DNA from: Saprospiraceae bacterium
GTDB taxonomy: Bacteria; Bacteroidota; Bacteroidia; Chitinophagales; Saprospiraceae
Direction of reading: 5' to 3'
Length of the DNA stretch: 64,000 bases
Assembly: GCA_013001595.1 (NCBI GenBank)
Contig: JABDMH010000012.1
Location: 32,301-96,300 of the forward strand
A program made the translations under genes and the position numbers. Under the pieces are notes generated by a model. That model was not told where the DNA came from. It did no database searches and saw nothing but the letters and a program-made list of their open reading frames with translations. Below are positions 41,250 through 51,750 of the stretch, in pieces; position 1 is the stretch's first letter; the number at the start of each line of letters is the position of its first letter.

Positions 41250-41978
41250 ATGCGAGTACTTTTTTTTATTCTTTTTATGGCACCTTTTTTAATCCATGGT
41301 CAAGATTCGACCATGCTTGAATTTGAAGATTGGTGTATTGAAACCGAAAGAGATTTCGCTAAAACCAGATATGGCCTGGTTGATTTTGGTGTGTCCGGCT
41401 TAATTTCTGATGACAATTATCGATTGGAAAATGGAATTGATCCATTTGAAATGCGTCCGCTAAAATCGACCAACATTAAATTACATCTTTTTCAGCAACG
41501 ATTGAAATTGGTGAAAGGTTATGTATCACTGGGATATGGTATTGTTCTAGATTTTAATAAATACTACTTCGATAATCCAGTAGTCCTACTGGAAGACCAG
41601 CCACAGGTTGCCTTTGATTTTAGACCTGACGCAGGATTTAAGAAGAATAGGTTGTCTTATTGGGTGCTAGATATTCCTTTCATGCTGCATTTCGAGAGCA
41701 ATCCTAAAAATGCCTCGAAGTCTTTACACCTAAGTGGTGGAGCATATGCAGGAATGCTGCTGGGAGCGAATTTTAAAACTAAATCAAAGGGTCAAAAAAA
41801 TAAGACCCGTGACAATTTTGGCATCGATCGATGGAGGTTTGGACTTCGAGCAGAGATCGGTTATGGACCAGTTACACTGTACGGAACTTATGATCTCAAT
41901 GCACTTTTCGAAGAAGAGAAAAATGGCGGATATAAAGTCACACCATTTAGTCTCGGATTCATGTTATGGCCCTTTTGA
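41250..41978 (+). CDS. outer-membrane beta-barrel-like protein
   Basis: Signal peptide MRVLFFILFMAPFLIHGQ; alternating strands (LSYWVLDIPFMLHFES, FGLRAEIGYGPVTLYGTYDL, VTPFSLGFMLWPF). Confidence 0.7.
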   Translation: MRVLFFILFMAPFLIHGQDSTMLEFEDWCIETERDFAKTRYGLVDFGVSGLISDDNYRLENGIDPFEMRPLKSTNIKLHLFQQRLKLVKGYVSLGYGIVLDFNKYYFDNPVVLLEDQPQVAFDFRPDAGFKKNRLSYWVLDIPFMLHFESNPKNASKSLHLSGGAYAGMLLGANFKTKSKGQKNKTRDNFGIDRWRFGLRAEIGYGPVTLYGTYDLNALFEEEKNGGYKVTPFSLGFMLWPF

Positions 41979-41998
41979 TAGGAGAGTGCTGGCCATGT

Positions 41999-42553
41999 TT
42001 ATTTCCATTTAATATTGCATCCGGCACTTGGTCGCTGACTCTGCGATATGGGTTTTCTGTTGAGCAGTGCCTCTAAAGCTGCCCTCAGATCTTCACCACT
42101 TAAAGGCACATCATTCCCTGGTCTTGAGCCATCCAGTTGTCCACGGTATACTAATTTTCTATCTCCGTCGAAGACATAAAAATCAGGAGTGCAAGCGGCA
42201 TCATAGTCTTTGGCAACATTCTGTGAGGCATCGAAGAGATATGGAAAGGGATATTTCTTCTCTTTGGCCAATTTGGCCATTGGTTCCGGACCATCCTGGG
42301 GATATTTTTCAATATCATTTGACGAGATTGCGATAAAATTGACCCCTTTGTCCAGGTAGGTTCGGGCCAAGTCTAATACTTCATCGCTGACATGTATTAC
42401 GTAGGGGCAGTGGTTGCACCAGAACATGATGACTGTAGCAGTATCTGATGCAAGGTCATCCAGGCTCTTTTCTTCACCACTTGTGACGTCAAGTAATGAA
42501 AAATAGGGTGCCTCTGTTCCTAGGGCTAGCATGTTTGATTCAGTGAGTGCCAT
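41999..42553 (-). CDS. thioredoxin family protein (AhpC/TSA-like redoxin)
   Basis: APYFSLLDVTSGEEKSLDDL; VIMFWCNHCPYVIHV (CxxC); DYDAACTPDFYVFDGDRKLVYRGQLDGSRPGND. Confidence 0.93.
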   Translation of the reverse strand: MALTESNMLALGTEAPYFSLLDVTSGEEKSLDDLASDTATVIMFWCNHCPYVIHVSDEVLDLARTYLDKGVNFIAISSNDIEKYPQDGPEPMAKLAKEKKYPFPYLFDASQNVAKDYDAACTPDFYVFDGDRKLVYRGQLDGSRPGNDVPLSGEDLRAALEALLNRKPISQSQRPSAGCNIKWK

Positions 42554-42592
42554 GAGAGCGAATGTTTGAAGATTAAGAAAGGATAAAAGTAA

Positions 42593-43459
42593 TTAGTTTT
42601 CAGATGCCAGCGTACAGAGTGGATTGATTCCCAATACATATCTAGACATTACATCAATGGATTCCGCTACTTCTGATCCTGCAAACCCCCGTATCATAGA
42701 GTTGTTTAGGGTAGTTTTTGCCTCTTTTAGCAATACTTGAGAAACAGGGAGATAGGACCAATGCCATTTTTCTTCATTATAACCAAAGGGGCGAGCAGGC
42801 CCCTTGGCCGTATAAGGTTGACAGAATCCATATTCAACAGCATGAGCCTGTAGCCATTGGTATAACTTCAATCCCTTGCCGGACTCAAAGTAGCTGTTGG
42901 AAAATGCATTAAGGTCAATATCGGTGCCCCAGTGGTGGCGAGAGGTCCCAGGCATGGAGCTGTAGCGTAAAATAGCAAGTGCCCTTTCTTTGGTGGGAGA
43001 TATATCTGAGGCATCAATGTTGCCCGATAATTTAGTTTCACCCTTCCATTTTCGTTCCCAGATGGATTTTTGATACTCAAAATTTCTGGTTGCTGATCTA
43101 ATAACTAGTAAAATACCTGCTGCTTTTGCGGCCTGATACATTTGGGTGAATGCCTGATATGCGTCCCTACGGAGGTAGAGATTTGGTCGATCCGCATGTA
43201 CGGTGTCAATGAGCGCAAAGTGTGGATTTTTGGCTGGATCGAAAGCACCCATTAAGTAGGAGATTGATCGCTCAATAGGCAAGGTGTCGATGCTGGTCAC
43301 AACTCTCGACTCTGTGTTGATCATGGTCTGTGATGCCTTGCTGTCTTCAGATCTTCCATCTGATGCATTACAGGCCATCGAACCCAAAGAGATGATCAAT
43401 ACTAGAAGCTGCAGATTCATATTTGAACATTTTAGATGATCACCATTTTCGGACATCAC
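42593..43459 (-). CDS. M15 family metallopeptidase (D-Ala-D-Ala carboxypeptidase-like)
   Basis: LRRDAYQAFTQMYQAAKAAGILLVIRSATRNFEYQ; SSMPGTSRHHWGTDIDLNAF; EKWHWSYLPVS. Start may be MNLQLLVLI at 43420. Confidence 0.9.
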   Translation of the reverse strand: MMSENGDHLKCSNMNLQLLVLIISLGSMACNASDGRSEDSKASQTMINTESRVVTSIDTLPIERSISYLMGAFDPAKNPHFALIDTVHADRPNLYLRRDAYQAFTQMYQAAKAAGILLVIRSATRNFEYQKSIWERKWKGETKLSGNIDASDISPTKERALAILRYSSMPGTSRHHWGTDIDLNAFSNSYFESGKGLKLYQWLQAHAVEYGFCQPYTAKGPARPFGYNEEKWHWSYLPVSQVLLKEAKTTLNNSMIRGFAGSEVAESIDVMSRYVLGINPLCTLASEN

Positions 43460-44874
43460 TCGTTCGAGTCCCTACTTTCGCGAAACCCAAAGAGATGGTC
43501 TGATTGGATAATTTCTGCTAAATCCTTTGGTACAAATTGTTCCCAACCCTTTTCGCCGGTCTGAATCATTTGGTAGACGTTGTGCGGGATAATGGAAAGA
43601 ATTTCCTGATTATAGTTATCTACTGGTATGATTAAACTGTTTTCGACTAAAAAACGTACCAGGAATTCGATGCCTGGGGGAATGGGAAGACGTTCTAAAG
43701 TGATCAAACTTTTTAGATCATTGGCAAGCGCCGGATAAGCATATACGGTCAGGTTTTTGGCAAAGAGCCGGCCAAATTCGCTGAGTAGCATCCCATCTAC
43801 ATGTTCTTCGTATTTCTGCGTGATGAGTTGGGCCAGTTCACGGACACCAATGACCAAGCTCAAGTGTTGGATCTTAAAATCCGCCAAGTAGTCGATCAGT
43901 GCCACATGGTTAGTACAATTAGAAACAATGACTTTTTGGTTGCTGGCGCACAACATGGTAGAGCGGGCGAGAAAATCTTCATCACTGATTTTTCCATCTT
44001 CCTTAAGATAGTCTAGTGTCAGCTCAGCCATCAACTCACATTGGGAGGGATCAGTAGCTTGTTGGGATTTGAATTGCTCAAAGGAGATTCTAAAGACATC
44101 GCGTGTCACCAGGGTGGGTGGACGAAAGTGCCCACGAACGACCATCAGCGCTTTTCGATACAGGAATTCGGAGGCATGGATCGGTTGACCAGCGACATCA
44201 AACATGGTCACATCAGTAAGACCCAATTGGATCATACGTAGACAAATCAGGCGATTGTCGGTTTCCCTAAAGTGTGGTCCAGTAAGTCGAATCAGATCTA
44301 TACGGACCCTTTCCTTGATGCCATCATGAAGTGATGATACCAAATCAGTGAGGTCTTCATTGTGATTAAAAGCTGCATAAACCATGTTTACCCCTAGAAC
44401 ACCTATGGCTGACTGCTGTAGCTGAGCATCATTGTCGAGCATCCTGGCATGTACGACAAAGTCATTTGGCTCGCTATTTGAGTCCAATTGAAACCTTACG
44501 CCAAGCCATCCATGACCGGCGACTGTACGTTGATAATTAAGTGCGGCAATGGTATCGGCAAATACGAAAAACAGGTGATCTGGTAGTTTCTCTTTGAGTC
44601 TGGTGTAGAGCAGATCATATTCATGATCCAACATTTTGTACAGTCGATGTTCGCAGACATAGCGTCCACTTTCTTCTTGACCATAGATTTTATCTGAAAA
44701 AGTCTTGTCATAGGCAGACATAGTTTTGGCAATGGTTCCAGCAGCTGCTCCCACTTTAAAGAAAATACGTGCAACCTCTTGACCTGCTCCAATTTCTGCG
44801 AAGGTTCCATACACTCGATCATTGAGATTGATTTCAAGTGCCTTTTGATCTGTATCTAGGCGTTGTCTTTGCAT
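43456..44874 (-). CDS. conserved uncharacterised cytosolic protein (MQRQRLD...NDRVYGTFAEIGAGQEVARIFF family)
   Basis: Long ORF; recalled as similar to a widely conserved cyanobacterial/Bacteroidota family sometimes mislabelled TonB-box or receptor protein; no TM or signal peptide seen. Confidence 0.8.
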   Translation of the reverse strand: MQRQRLDTDQKALEINLNDRVYGTFAEIGAGQEVARIFFKVGAAAGTIAKTMSAYDKTFSDKIYGQEESGRYVCEHRLYKMLDHEYDLLYTRLKEKLPDHLFFVFADTIAALNYQRTVAGHGWLGVRFQLDSNSEPNDFVVHARMLDNDAQLQQSAIGVLGVNMVYAAFNHNEDLTDLVSSLHDGIKERVRIDLIRLTGPHFRETDNRLICLRMIQLGLTDVTMFDVAGQPIHASEFLYRKALMVVRGHFRPPTLVTRDVFRISFEQFKSQQATDPSQCELMAELTLDYLKEDGKISDEDFLARSTMLCASNQKVIVSNCTNHVALIDYLADFKIQHLSLVIGVRELAQLITQKYEEHVDGMLLSEFGRLFAKNLTVYAYPALANDLKSLITLERLPIPPGIEFLVRFLVENSLIIPVDNYNQEILSIIPHNVYQMIQTGEKGWEQFVPKDLAEIIQSDHLFGFRESRDSNE

Positions 44875-44966
44875 AGCGCCGCAAAAGTAATGCTTTATGA
44901 TCTGCGGCTCGGCATATCTCAATAATGAAGTACTTTTACGCGGATTATATTTTCGAGCTTGTATTG

Positions 44967-47900
44967 ATGATGGATTTACTGAAGCAGCTGGTTACAGAGC
45001 GCATCTTGGTTATGGACGGTGCCATGGGTACGATGATCCAATCGTATGCCCTGAAAGAGTCAGACTTCAGGGGAGTTCGATTTCGAGACCATCCCTCAGA
45101 ACTGAAGGGCAATAATGACCTGATTTCACTGACCAGACCAGACATTATAACAGAAATTCACACTGCTTATCTCGAAGCAGGGGCAGACATCATCGAGACC
45201 AACACCTTCAACTGTCAGGCTATTTCTCAGGCGGATTACCAGCTGGAGAAGTATGTCTATGAAATGAATGTAGCAGCCGCCCAAGCAGCCAGAAAGGCCG
45301 TAGATGATTTTGCCAATAAAGAGGGAAGAGCCAGGTTTGTGGCAGGAGCACTGGGCCCCACTACTCGAAGCGCCTCTCTGTCTCCAGATGTGAATGCGCC
45401 AGGAGATAGACTAGTAGATTTCGATCAGTTGGTAGATGCATATTATGAACAGGCTTCGGGACTTTTAGATGGTGGAGTGGACTTGCTGCTGGTAGAGACC
45501 GTTTTCGACACCCTAAATTGTAAAGCCGCCCTATTTGCTATTGATACCTTACTGGAGGAGCGAGGGATAAAGATGCCCATTATGGTGTCTGGTACCATTA
45601 CCGATGCCAGTGGCCGAACACTTTCAGGGCAAACTGTGGAAGCCTTCTATATCTCAATTAGCAATCACGATCTTTTCAGTGTTGGACTCAACTGTGCACT
45701 GGGCGCCAAGGAGATGCGTCCATTTTTGCACGATCTATCACAGATTGCACCGTGCTATGTGAGCGCTTATCCCAATGCGGGATTACCTAATGAATTTGGA
45801 GAATATGACCAGAGCCCTGATGAAATGAGGGCATACGTTCGCGATTTTGTGGAAAGTGGATATGTAAATATCATAGGTGGCTGTTGTGGAACCAGTCCAG
45901 ATCACATTAGGGCTATGGTTGAAGCGGTGGCGGGTATGCAACCAAGAGTACCTCCACCCCCGGCAGAGCTGACGATGCTCAGTGGCATGGAGCCCTTATT
46001 GATAAGACCTGAGTCAAATTTTATCAATGTAGGAGAACGGACCAACGTGACCGGCTCAAAACGATTTGCGCGACTCATCAAAAGTGGGCAGTATGAAGAA
46101 GCCCTCGCCGTAGCCCAACAACAAGTGGAAGGAGGTGCGCAGATAATTGATGTGAATATGGATGAAGGCATGCTGGATTCAGCCGAGGCCATGCGACATT
46201 TTCTCAATCTGATCGCTTCAGAACCGGACATCGCTAAACTGCCTATAATGGTTGATTCTTCAAAGTTCAGTGTGATTGAGACGGGTTTGAAATGTCTTCA
46301 AGGTAAAGGAATTGTCAATTCAATTTCACTTAAGGAAGGCGAAGAGCCCTTCTTGCACCAGGCCCGCTTGGTGAAAAAATATGGTGCGGCGGTTGTGGTG
46401 ATGGCTTTTGATGAAGAGGGTCAGGCCGAGACCAGTGAGCGTAAAGTGGCCATTTGCAAGAGAGCCTTTGATCTGCTGACTCAGCAAGTTGGGTTTAGAC
46501 CTCACGATATCATATTCGATCCTAACATTTTTGCGGTAGCTACCGGCATCGAGGCACATAATCGGTATGCTATTCATTTTATCGATGCGGTCACGCAAAT
46601 CAAAGAGCAGTGCCCAGGTGCTAAGGTTAGTGGAGGCGTTAGCAATCTTTCCTTTTCATTTCGTGGTAATAATCCTGTACGCGAAGCCATGCATGCATCA
46701 TTTCTATACCATGCAGTGCAAGCGGGAATGGATATGGGTATTGTCAATGCTGGCATGATGGAAGTGTATGAGGAAGTACCGAAGGACCTGCTCACTCTGG
46801 TCGAGGATGTAATCTTTGACCGACACGGTGAGGCCACGGATGCCTTGACCCAATATGCAGAGCAAGTAAAGGGTAAGGGTAAAGAGATGGCAAGAGATTT
46901 GTCTTGGCGCGAGGGATCCGCTCAAGAACGAATCACTCATGCGCTTGTAAAAGGCATTACAGAGTTTATTGAAGCCGATACTGAGGAAGCTCGTCAGCAA
47001 TATGATCATGCGCTGGAAGTCATTGAAGGGCCGCTGATGGATGGTATGAATGTCGTAGGTGATCTCTTTGGATCTGGTAAGATGTTTCTACCTCAAGTTG
47101 TTAAGAGTGCTCGGGTCATGAAGACATCAGTGGGCTACCTGACCCCATTCATAGAAAAAGAAAAAAGTAAAAACGCCAGGGGATCAAAGGGTAAGATACT
47201 GCTGGCCACCGTAAAGGGTGATGTACATGATATCGGCAAAAACATCGTGGGTGTCGTATTGGGTTGCAATAATTATGACATTGTAGATCTTGGTGTTATG
47301 GTTCCAGCAGACAAGATCCTTGATACTGCCATACAAGACCATGTTGACATTATTGGTTTGAGTGGCCTAATCACCCCCTCCCTCGATGAGATGGTCTACG
47401 TGGCACAAGAGATGGAACGACGAGGTATGAAACAACCGCTTTTGATTGGGGGTGCAACCACCTCGAAGATTCATACAGCAGTTAAGATCGAACCACAATT
47501 CTCAGGCATCTGTGTGCATGTGCTTGATGCATCAAGAAGTGTGGGTGTTGTGAGCACTTTACTCTCTAAAAATGAGGATCAGCGTAGTAACTATATCCTG
47601 GACATCAAGAGGCAGTACCAGGACATGCGTGAAAAAAGGGCTAATCAACGAGAGGCAAAAAAGTACATATCCTTGGCAGACGCCAGAGCAAACAAGTTGA
47701 GCATTGACTTCCAAAAAGAGCCTCCACCGACGCCAGCATTTGTAGGCACTAAAAGTTGGAAAAACTACCAACTTGCTGAGCTCAGACCATACATCGACTG
47801 GACACCCTTTTTCAGTAGCTGGCAATTGGCAGGAAAATTTCCTGCAATATTAGAAGATAAGGTAGTGGGGAAGGAAGCCAAAAAATTGTATGAGGATGCC

Positions 47901-48647
47901 AATAAGATGCTGGATAAGATCATTGCCGAAAAATGGATCGAAGCAAATGGCGTCGTCGGAATTTTTCCCGCCAACTCGGTGTCGGATGGTGATGTGGAGA
48001 TATATACTGATGATCAGCGAAAGGAAGTCAGATGTACCCTCAATTTCTTACGCCAGCAGCGCCAGAAAGCAGCCAAAGTGGCAAATATCAGTTTGGCAGA
48101 TTTTGTTGCACCCCAGGGTGAGGCCGATGACTATATAGGAGCTTTTGCGGTTACTGCAGGAATGGGTGTTGAAAAGAGGGTTGAAGACTTTAAGTCGCAA
48201 CATGATGATTATAATGCCATTATGCTGCAAGCACTAGCGGATCGGATGGTAGAAGCATTCGCTGAACACCTTCATGAGCGCATCCGAAATGAATTTTGGG
48301 GCTATGATCGCTCTGAGAAAATGTCTCGGGAGGAGCTCATCAAGGAGAAATACCAAGGTATTCGACCGGCGCCAGGATATCCCGCCTGTCCAGAACATAC
48401 TGAGAAAGGGAAGCTTTTCGACTTGTTACAAGTCACAGATAAAACAGGTATCAGCCTAACGGAACACTATGCCATGCAACCGGCTGCCTCAGTGAGTGGG
48501 TGGTATTTCGCCCATCCAAGAAGTAAATATTTTGGGTTAGGTCAGATCAGTGCTGATCAGGTTGCCGATTACTCAAGACGCAAGGATGCAGAAATAGCAG
48601 AGATGGAAAGGTGGATGGCTCCATTCATTAACTACGAACCATCATAG
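44967..48647 (+). CDS. metH: cobalamin-dependent methionine synthase
   Basis: Hcy-binding [11 protein letters not shown]...[11 protein letters not shown]; pterin [19 protein letters not shown]12-binding [26 protein letters not shown]; activation domain [15 protein letters not shown]. Confidence 0.97.
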   Translation: MMDLLKQLVTERILVMDGAMGTMIQSYALKESDFRGVRFRDHPSELKGNNDLISLTRPDIITEIHTAYLEAGADIIETNTFNCQAISQADYQLEKYVYEMNVAAAQAARKAVDDFANKEGRARFVAGALGPTTRSASLSPDVNAPGDRLVDFDQLVDAYYEQASGLLDGGVDLLLVETVFDTLNCKAALFAIDTLLEERGIKMPIMVSGTITDASGRTLSGQTVEAFYISISNHDLFSVGLNCALGAKEMRPFLHDLSQIAPCYVSAYPNAGLPNEFGEYDQSPDEMRAYVRDFVESGYVNIIGGCCGTSPDHIRAMVEAVAGMQPRVPPPPAELTMLSGMEPLLIRPESNFINVGERTNVTGSKRFARLIKSGQYEEALAVAQQQVEGGAQIIDVNMDEGMLDSAEAMRHFLNLIASEPDIAKLPIMVDSSKFSVIETGLKCLQGKGIVNSISLKEGEEPFLHQARLVKKYGAAVVVMAFDEEGQAETSERKVAICKRAFDLLTQQVGFRPHDIIFDPNIFAVATGIEAHNRYAIHFIDAVTQIKEQCPGAKVSGGVSNLSFSFRGNNPVREAMHASFLYHAVQAGMDMGIVNAGMMEVYEEVPKDLLTLVEDVIFDRHGEATDALTQYAEQVKGKGKEMARDLSWREGSAQERITHALVKGITEFIEADTEEARQQYDHALEVIEGPLMDGMNVVGDLFGSGKMFLPQVVKSARVMKTSVGYLTPFIEKEKSKNARGSKGKILLATVKGDVHDIGKNIVGVVLGCNNYDIVDLGVMVPADKILDTAIQDHVDIIGLSGLITPSLDEMVYVAQEMERRGMKQPLLIGGATTSKIHTAVKIEPQFSGICVHVLDASRSVGVVSTLLSKNEDQRSNYILDIKRQYQDMREKRANQREAKKYISLADARANKLSIDFQKEPPPTPAFVGTKSWKNYQLAELRPYIDWTPFFSSWQLAGKFPAILEDKVVGKEAKKLYEDANKMLDKIIAEKWIEANGVVGIFPANSVSDGDVEIYTDDQRKEVRCTLNFLRQQRQKAAKVANISLADFVAPQGEADDYIGAFAVTAGMGVEKRVEDFKSQHDDYNAIMLQALADRMVEAFAEHLHERIRNEFWGYDRSEKMSREELIKEKYQGIRPAPGYPACPEHTEKGKLFDLLQVTDKTGISLTEHYAMQPAASVSGWYFAHPRSKYFGLGQISADQVADYSRRKDAEIAEMERWMAPFINYEPS

Positions 48648-49742
48648 ATGGCAGATACGATCGATCACAACAGTAGCGAAAGCCTTCGAGAAGATGAAGT
48701 GACGCTCAAGCAGCTGATCGTGATGTTGCGGGAGTACATCGTAGAAGTACTTAGTCATTGGAAACTCGCAGTGCTGATCTGTCTTCCATTTGTAGCTTAT
48801 AAACTCTATGACGCCTGGACCACCAAAGTGGTGTATCCTGCCACACTCACCTTCATGGTAGATGAACACCAGGGAGGTGGTTCAGCGGGAATTGCCAATG
48901 TGCTCGGTCAATTTGGCATCAGCGGTGTGCAACACGGCAAGTATAACCTGGATAAAATTCTTGAGATTTCAAGATCAAGAAGGGTGCTCAGACTGGCACT
49001 CTTTACCAAAGCGAAAATGCGCGGGAAGGAGGACTTCTTAGCCAACCACCTGCTAGGACAATTTGACTTTCATGAAAAGTGGAAAGACGACACTACCGGT
49101 CTCAGAGACTACCTATTTGATCATGGTCGCGTGGAAGAGTTTTCCAGATTGGACAACAGAGTTCTGAAGTCGCTCCAAGGGTTGCTAAATGGATCATCAA
49201 AGAAGCCCGGTGTGTACAATACATCATACGATGAAGATACGGGTATTATGAGCCTCAAGATGTCCGCTCCCTCGGAAGACCTTTCCATTACCATAGTAGA
49301 TACCATCTTTAGCAAACTCACCAATTATTATGTGGGAAATGCCATTGAAAAGGCGGAAGCTACCTACAAAGTGATGCGCAACAAAACGGATTCGCTGGCT
49401 CAAGCGCTCGCGGCGGCCGAATACAGACTGGCAGATTTCATCGACAAGAACAAGAATATCTATTCTGCTCGCCAAGGAACACTTCAGCAATCCAGACTCA
49501 CAGCGGAAGTAAATCGGTTGCAGATTATGCATGGAGAGTCTTTGAAGAATCTTGAATATGCCGACTTTGCCCTGAAGAATAAGACCCCTTTCATTGCACT
49601 AATTGATGATCCAATACCGCCGCTCAATCCTGAAATCAAATCTAAACTCATGGCACTCATCATTGGGTTGATCATGGGCATTATGGTTGCCGTTACTTTT
49701 ATCATCGGACGAAAAATCTATCGCGATGCCATGGCGGCTTAG
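48648..49742 (+). CDS. Wzz/chain-length-determinant-like polysaccharide protein
   Basis: 364 aa; TM near N-terminus (WKLAVLICLPFVAYKLY) and C-terminus (LMALIIGLIMGIMVAVTFIIG); coiled-coil middle; PPLNPEIKSK motif before TM2. Confidence 0.85.
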   Translation: MADTIDHNSSESLREDEVTLKQLIVMLREYIVEVLSHWKLAVLICLPFVAYKLYDAWTTKVVYPATLTFMVDEHQGGGSAGIANVLGQFGISGVQHGKYNLDKILEISRSRRVLRLALFTKAKMRGKEDFLANHLLGQFDFHEKWKDDTTGLRDYLFDHGRVEEFSRLDNRVLKSLQGLLNGSSKKPGVYNTSYDEDTGIMSLKMSAPSEDLSITIVDTIFSKLTNYYVGNAIEKAEATYKVMRNKTDSLAQALAAAEYRLADFIDKNKNIYSARQGTLQQSRLTAEVNRLQIMHGESLKNLEYADFALKNKTPFIALIDDPIPPLNPEIKSKLMALIIGLIMGIMVAVTFIIGRKIYRDAMAA

Positions 49743-49846
49743 CCTAAATGGTATCGGTCGATTTACCTCTCCACATCCCTGGCCCAGTTCTTGAATTAGG
49801 AACGTTTCGTGGGATATTATTACTGATAAACATATAAGGTTAAAGT

Positions 49847-49875
49847 ATAATTGAGTAATATTGTTACTCAATTAT
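49847..49875. promoter_or_regulatory. perfect inverted repeat overlapping the start codon of the HTH-nucleotidyltransferase gene
   Basis: ATAATTGAGTAA-TATTG-TTACTCAATTAT; 12-bp arms, 5-nt centre; ATG starts at 49874. Confidence 0.8.
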
Positions 49876-50449
49876 GATTGAAACACTGATCTCTTCGAAA
49901 ACCCGTATTAAGTTATTGCTCAAGTTTTTCCTGAACAGTAACACTACTGCCTATTTGCGGAGTCTGGAGTCAGAATTTGGGGAGTCTACCAACGGCATAA
50001 GGCTAGAGCTAAACCGTTTTGAGAAGGCAGGCATGTTGACTTCTTCCTCTGAGGGTAACAAGAAGGTATTTCGGGCAAATAGAGATCACCCACTCTTTGA
50101 TGAAATTCACAACATTATGCTCAAGCATATCGGCTTGGACAAAGTTGTTGAAAATGTAGTCGAGCGATTGGGAAATGTATTGCAGGTTTACCTAGCGGGT
50201 AGTTTTTCAAGGGGGGTTGACAGTCAGGTAATAGATCTTATAATAATCGGAGATATTGACATAGGATACCTAGTCAGTCTCATTCAAAAGGTAGAAAAGC
50301 GCATTCATCGGAAGGTGCGGTATTTGATCTACGAGCCCTCAGAGTTCTCGCAGATAGATTGGAACTCGTTTCATCCTAAGCCATTGTTATTGTGGAGTCA
50401 TAACGACATTGCAATTGATGTCGCAAAACGCGAAAAAACCAAATCATAA
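49874..50449 (+). CDS. winged-helix regulator fused to a nucleotidyltransferase-like domain
   Basis: N-terminal wHTH (ISSKTRIKLLLKFFLNSNTTAYLRSLESEFGESTNGIRLELNRFEKAGML); NTase-like VYLAGSFSRGVDSQVIDLIIIGDID. Confidence 0.82.
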   Translation: MIETLISSKTRIKLLLKFFLNSNTTAYLRSLESEFGESTNGIRLELNRFEKAGMLTSSSEGNKKVFRANRDHPLFDEIHNIMLKHIGLDKVVENVVERLGNVLQVYLAGSFSRGVDSQVIDLIIIGDIDIGYLVSLIQKVEKRIHRKVRYLIYEPSEFSQIDWNSFHPKPLLLWSHNDIAIDVAKREKTKS

Positions 50450-51750
50450 TGGCATTAGATTTATACAAAAAACTTAAACACAAGGAAGCCAGCATAGCTG
50501 TGGTTGGCCTTGGCTACGTAGGTCTACCACTGGCACTAGAAATGGGTAGAAAATTCAGCGTCATTGGGTATGATATTAGTGAGCCACGCATCAAATTGAT
50601 GCAGGAACAAGTAGATCCTTCTCAAGAGCTTACGAGTGAAGCTTTTGAAGGTTCAGATGTAACCTTCACCTCTGATCCGGCTGAACTGAAAAGAGCCCAT
50701 TTCTTTATCATTGCGGTACCCACACCGGTAGATGATCATCGGAATCCCAATTTGGGACCTGTGCAGTCTGCTTCCCATGATGTAGGCAAAGCCCTGAAGA
50801 AAGGTGACTATGTGGTGTACGAGAGTACCGTGTATCCAGGTTGTACAGAGGAAGATTGTCTGCCCATCCTTGAAGAGGAATCAAACCTTAAAAAAGGAAA
50901 GGATTTTAAAATCGGTTATTCTCCAGAGCGGATCAATCCAGGAGATAAGGAACGACACCTCACCAATATTCTCAAGATTGTTTCTGGTTGTGATAATAGC
51001 GCACTGAAGACCATCAGTAAGGTCTATGGCAAGATCATTAAAGCGGGCATTTACGAGGCAGAAAGCATTAAGGTGGCCGAGGCTGCCAAAGTGATTGAAA
51101 ATACACAGCGAGATCTCAACATATCTTTTGTAAATGAGCTGGCCATAATCTTTGATCGTATGGGCATTGACACTAGAGCAGTGCTAGAAGCAGCCGCAAC
51201 AAAGTGGAATTTCTTAAAATATCAGCCGGGCTTGGTAGGTGGACACTGTATCGGTGTCGATCCCTACTATTTAGTACATAAGGCCAAAAAATTGGGATAC
51301 GACCCGCAGGTTATCTTAAGTGGTAGACGTGTAAATGACGGCATACCAGCTTTTATCGCCAAGAAGCTGGTACAAATGCTGCTGGGCAACGGAAAAAATC
51401 CACAACAATGCAAAGTGGCTGTACTCGGTGTCACCTTTAAAGCGAATGTAGCAGACATACGCAACTCTAAGGTCGCAGACCTTATTCGCGAACTAATGTC
51501 TTTTGCGATCCATGTACACATACACGATCCGCTTGCTTCGCCAAACGAAGTGGCTAAGGAATATAAATTTTCACTTACAGATAAGCTAGATGACGATTAT
51601 GATGCCGTTATTGTGGCCGTAAATCACGAAGCTTATCAAGACTTTGATAAAAACTACTTTAAATCAATTATGTCAGATAATCCAATCCTTTTTGACATCA
51701 AAGGCATGTACAAGTTCAAAAAGAATGGATTGTCGTACTGGAGTTTATAA
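50449..51750 (+). CDS. nucleotide sugar dehydrogenase (TviB/WbpA-like UDP-HexNAc dehydrogenase)
   Basis: IAVVGLGYVGLPLALEMGRKFSVIGYDI; YESTVYPGCTEEDCLPIL; GLVGGHCIGVDPYYL; GVTFKANVADIRNSKV. Confidence 0.93.
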   Translation: MALDLYKKLKHKEASIAVVGLGYVGLPLALEMGRKFSVIGYDISEPRIKLMQEQVDPSQELTSEAFEGSDVTFTSDPAELKRAHFFIIAVPTPVDDHRNPNLGPVQSASHDVGKALKKGDYVVYESTVYPGCTEEDCLPILEEESNLKKGKDFKIGYSPERINPGDKERHLTNILKIVSGCDNSALKTISKVYGKIIKAGIYEAESIKVAEAAKVIENTQRDLNISFVNELAIIFDRMGIDTRAVLEAAATKWNFLKYQPGLVGGHCIGVDPYYLVHKAKKLGYDPQVILSGRRVNDGIPAFIAKKLVQMLLGNGKNPQQCKVAVLGVTFKANVADIRNSKVADLIRELMSFAIHVHIHDPLASPNEVAKEYKFSLTDKLDDDYDAVIVAVNHEAYQDFDKNYFKSIMSDNPILFDIKGMYKFKKNGLSYWSL

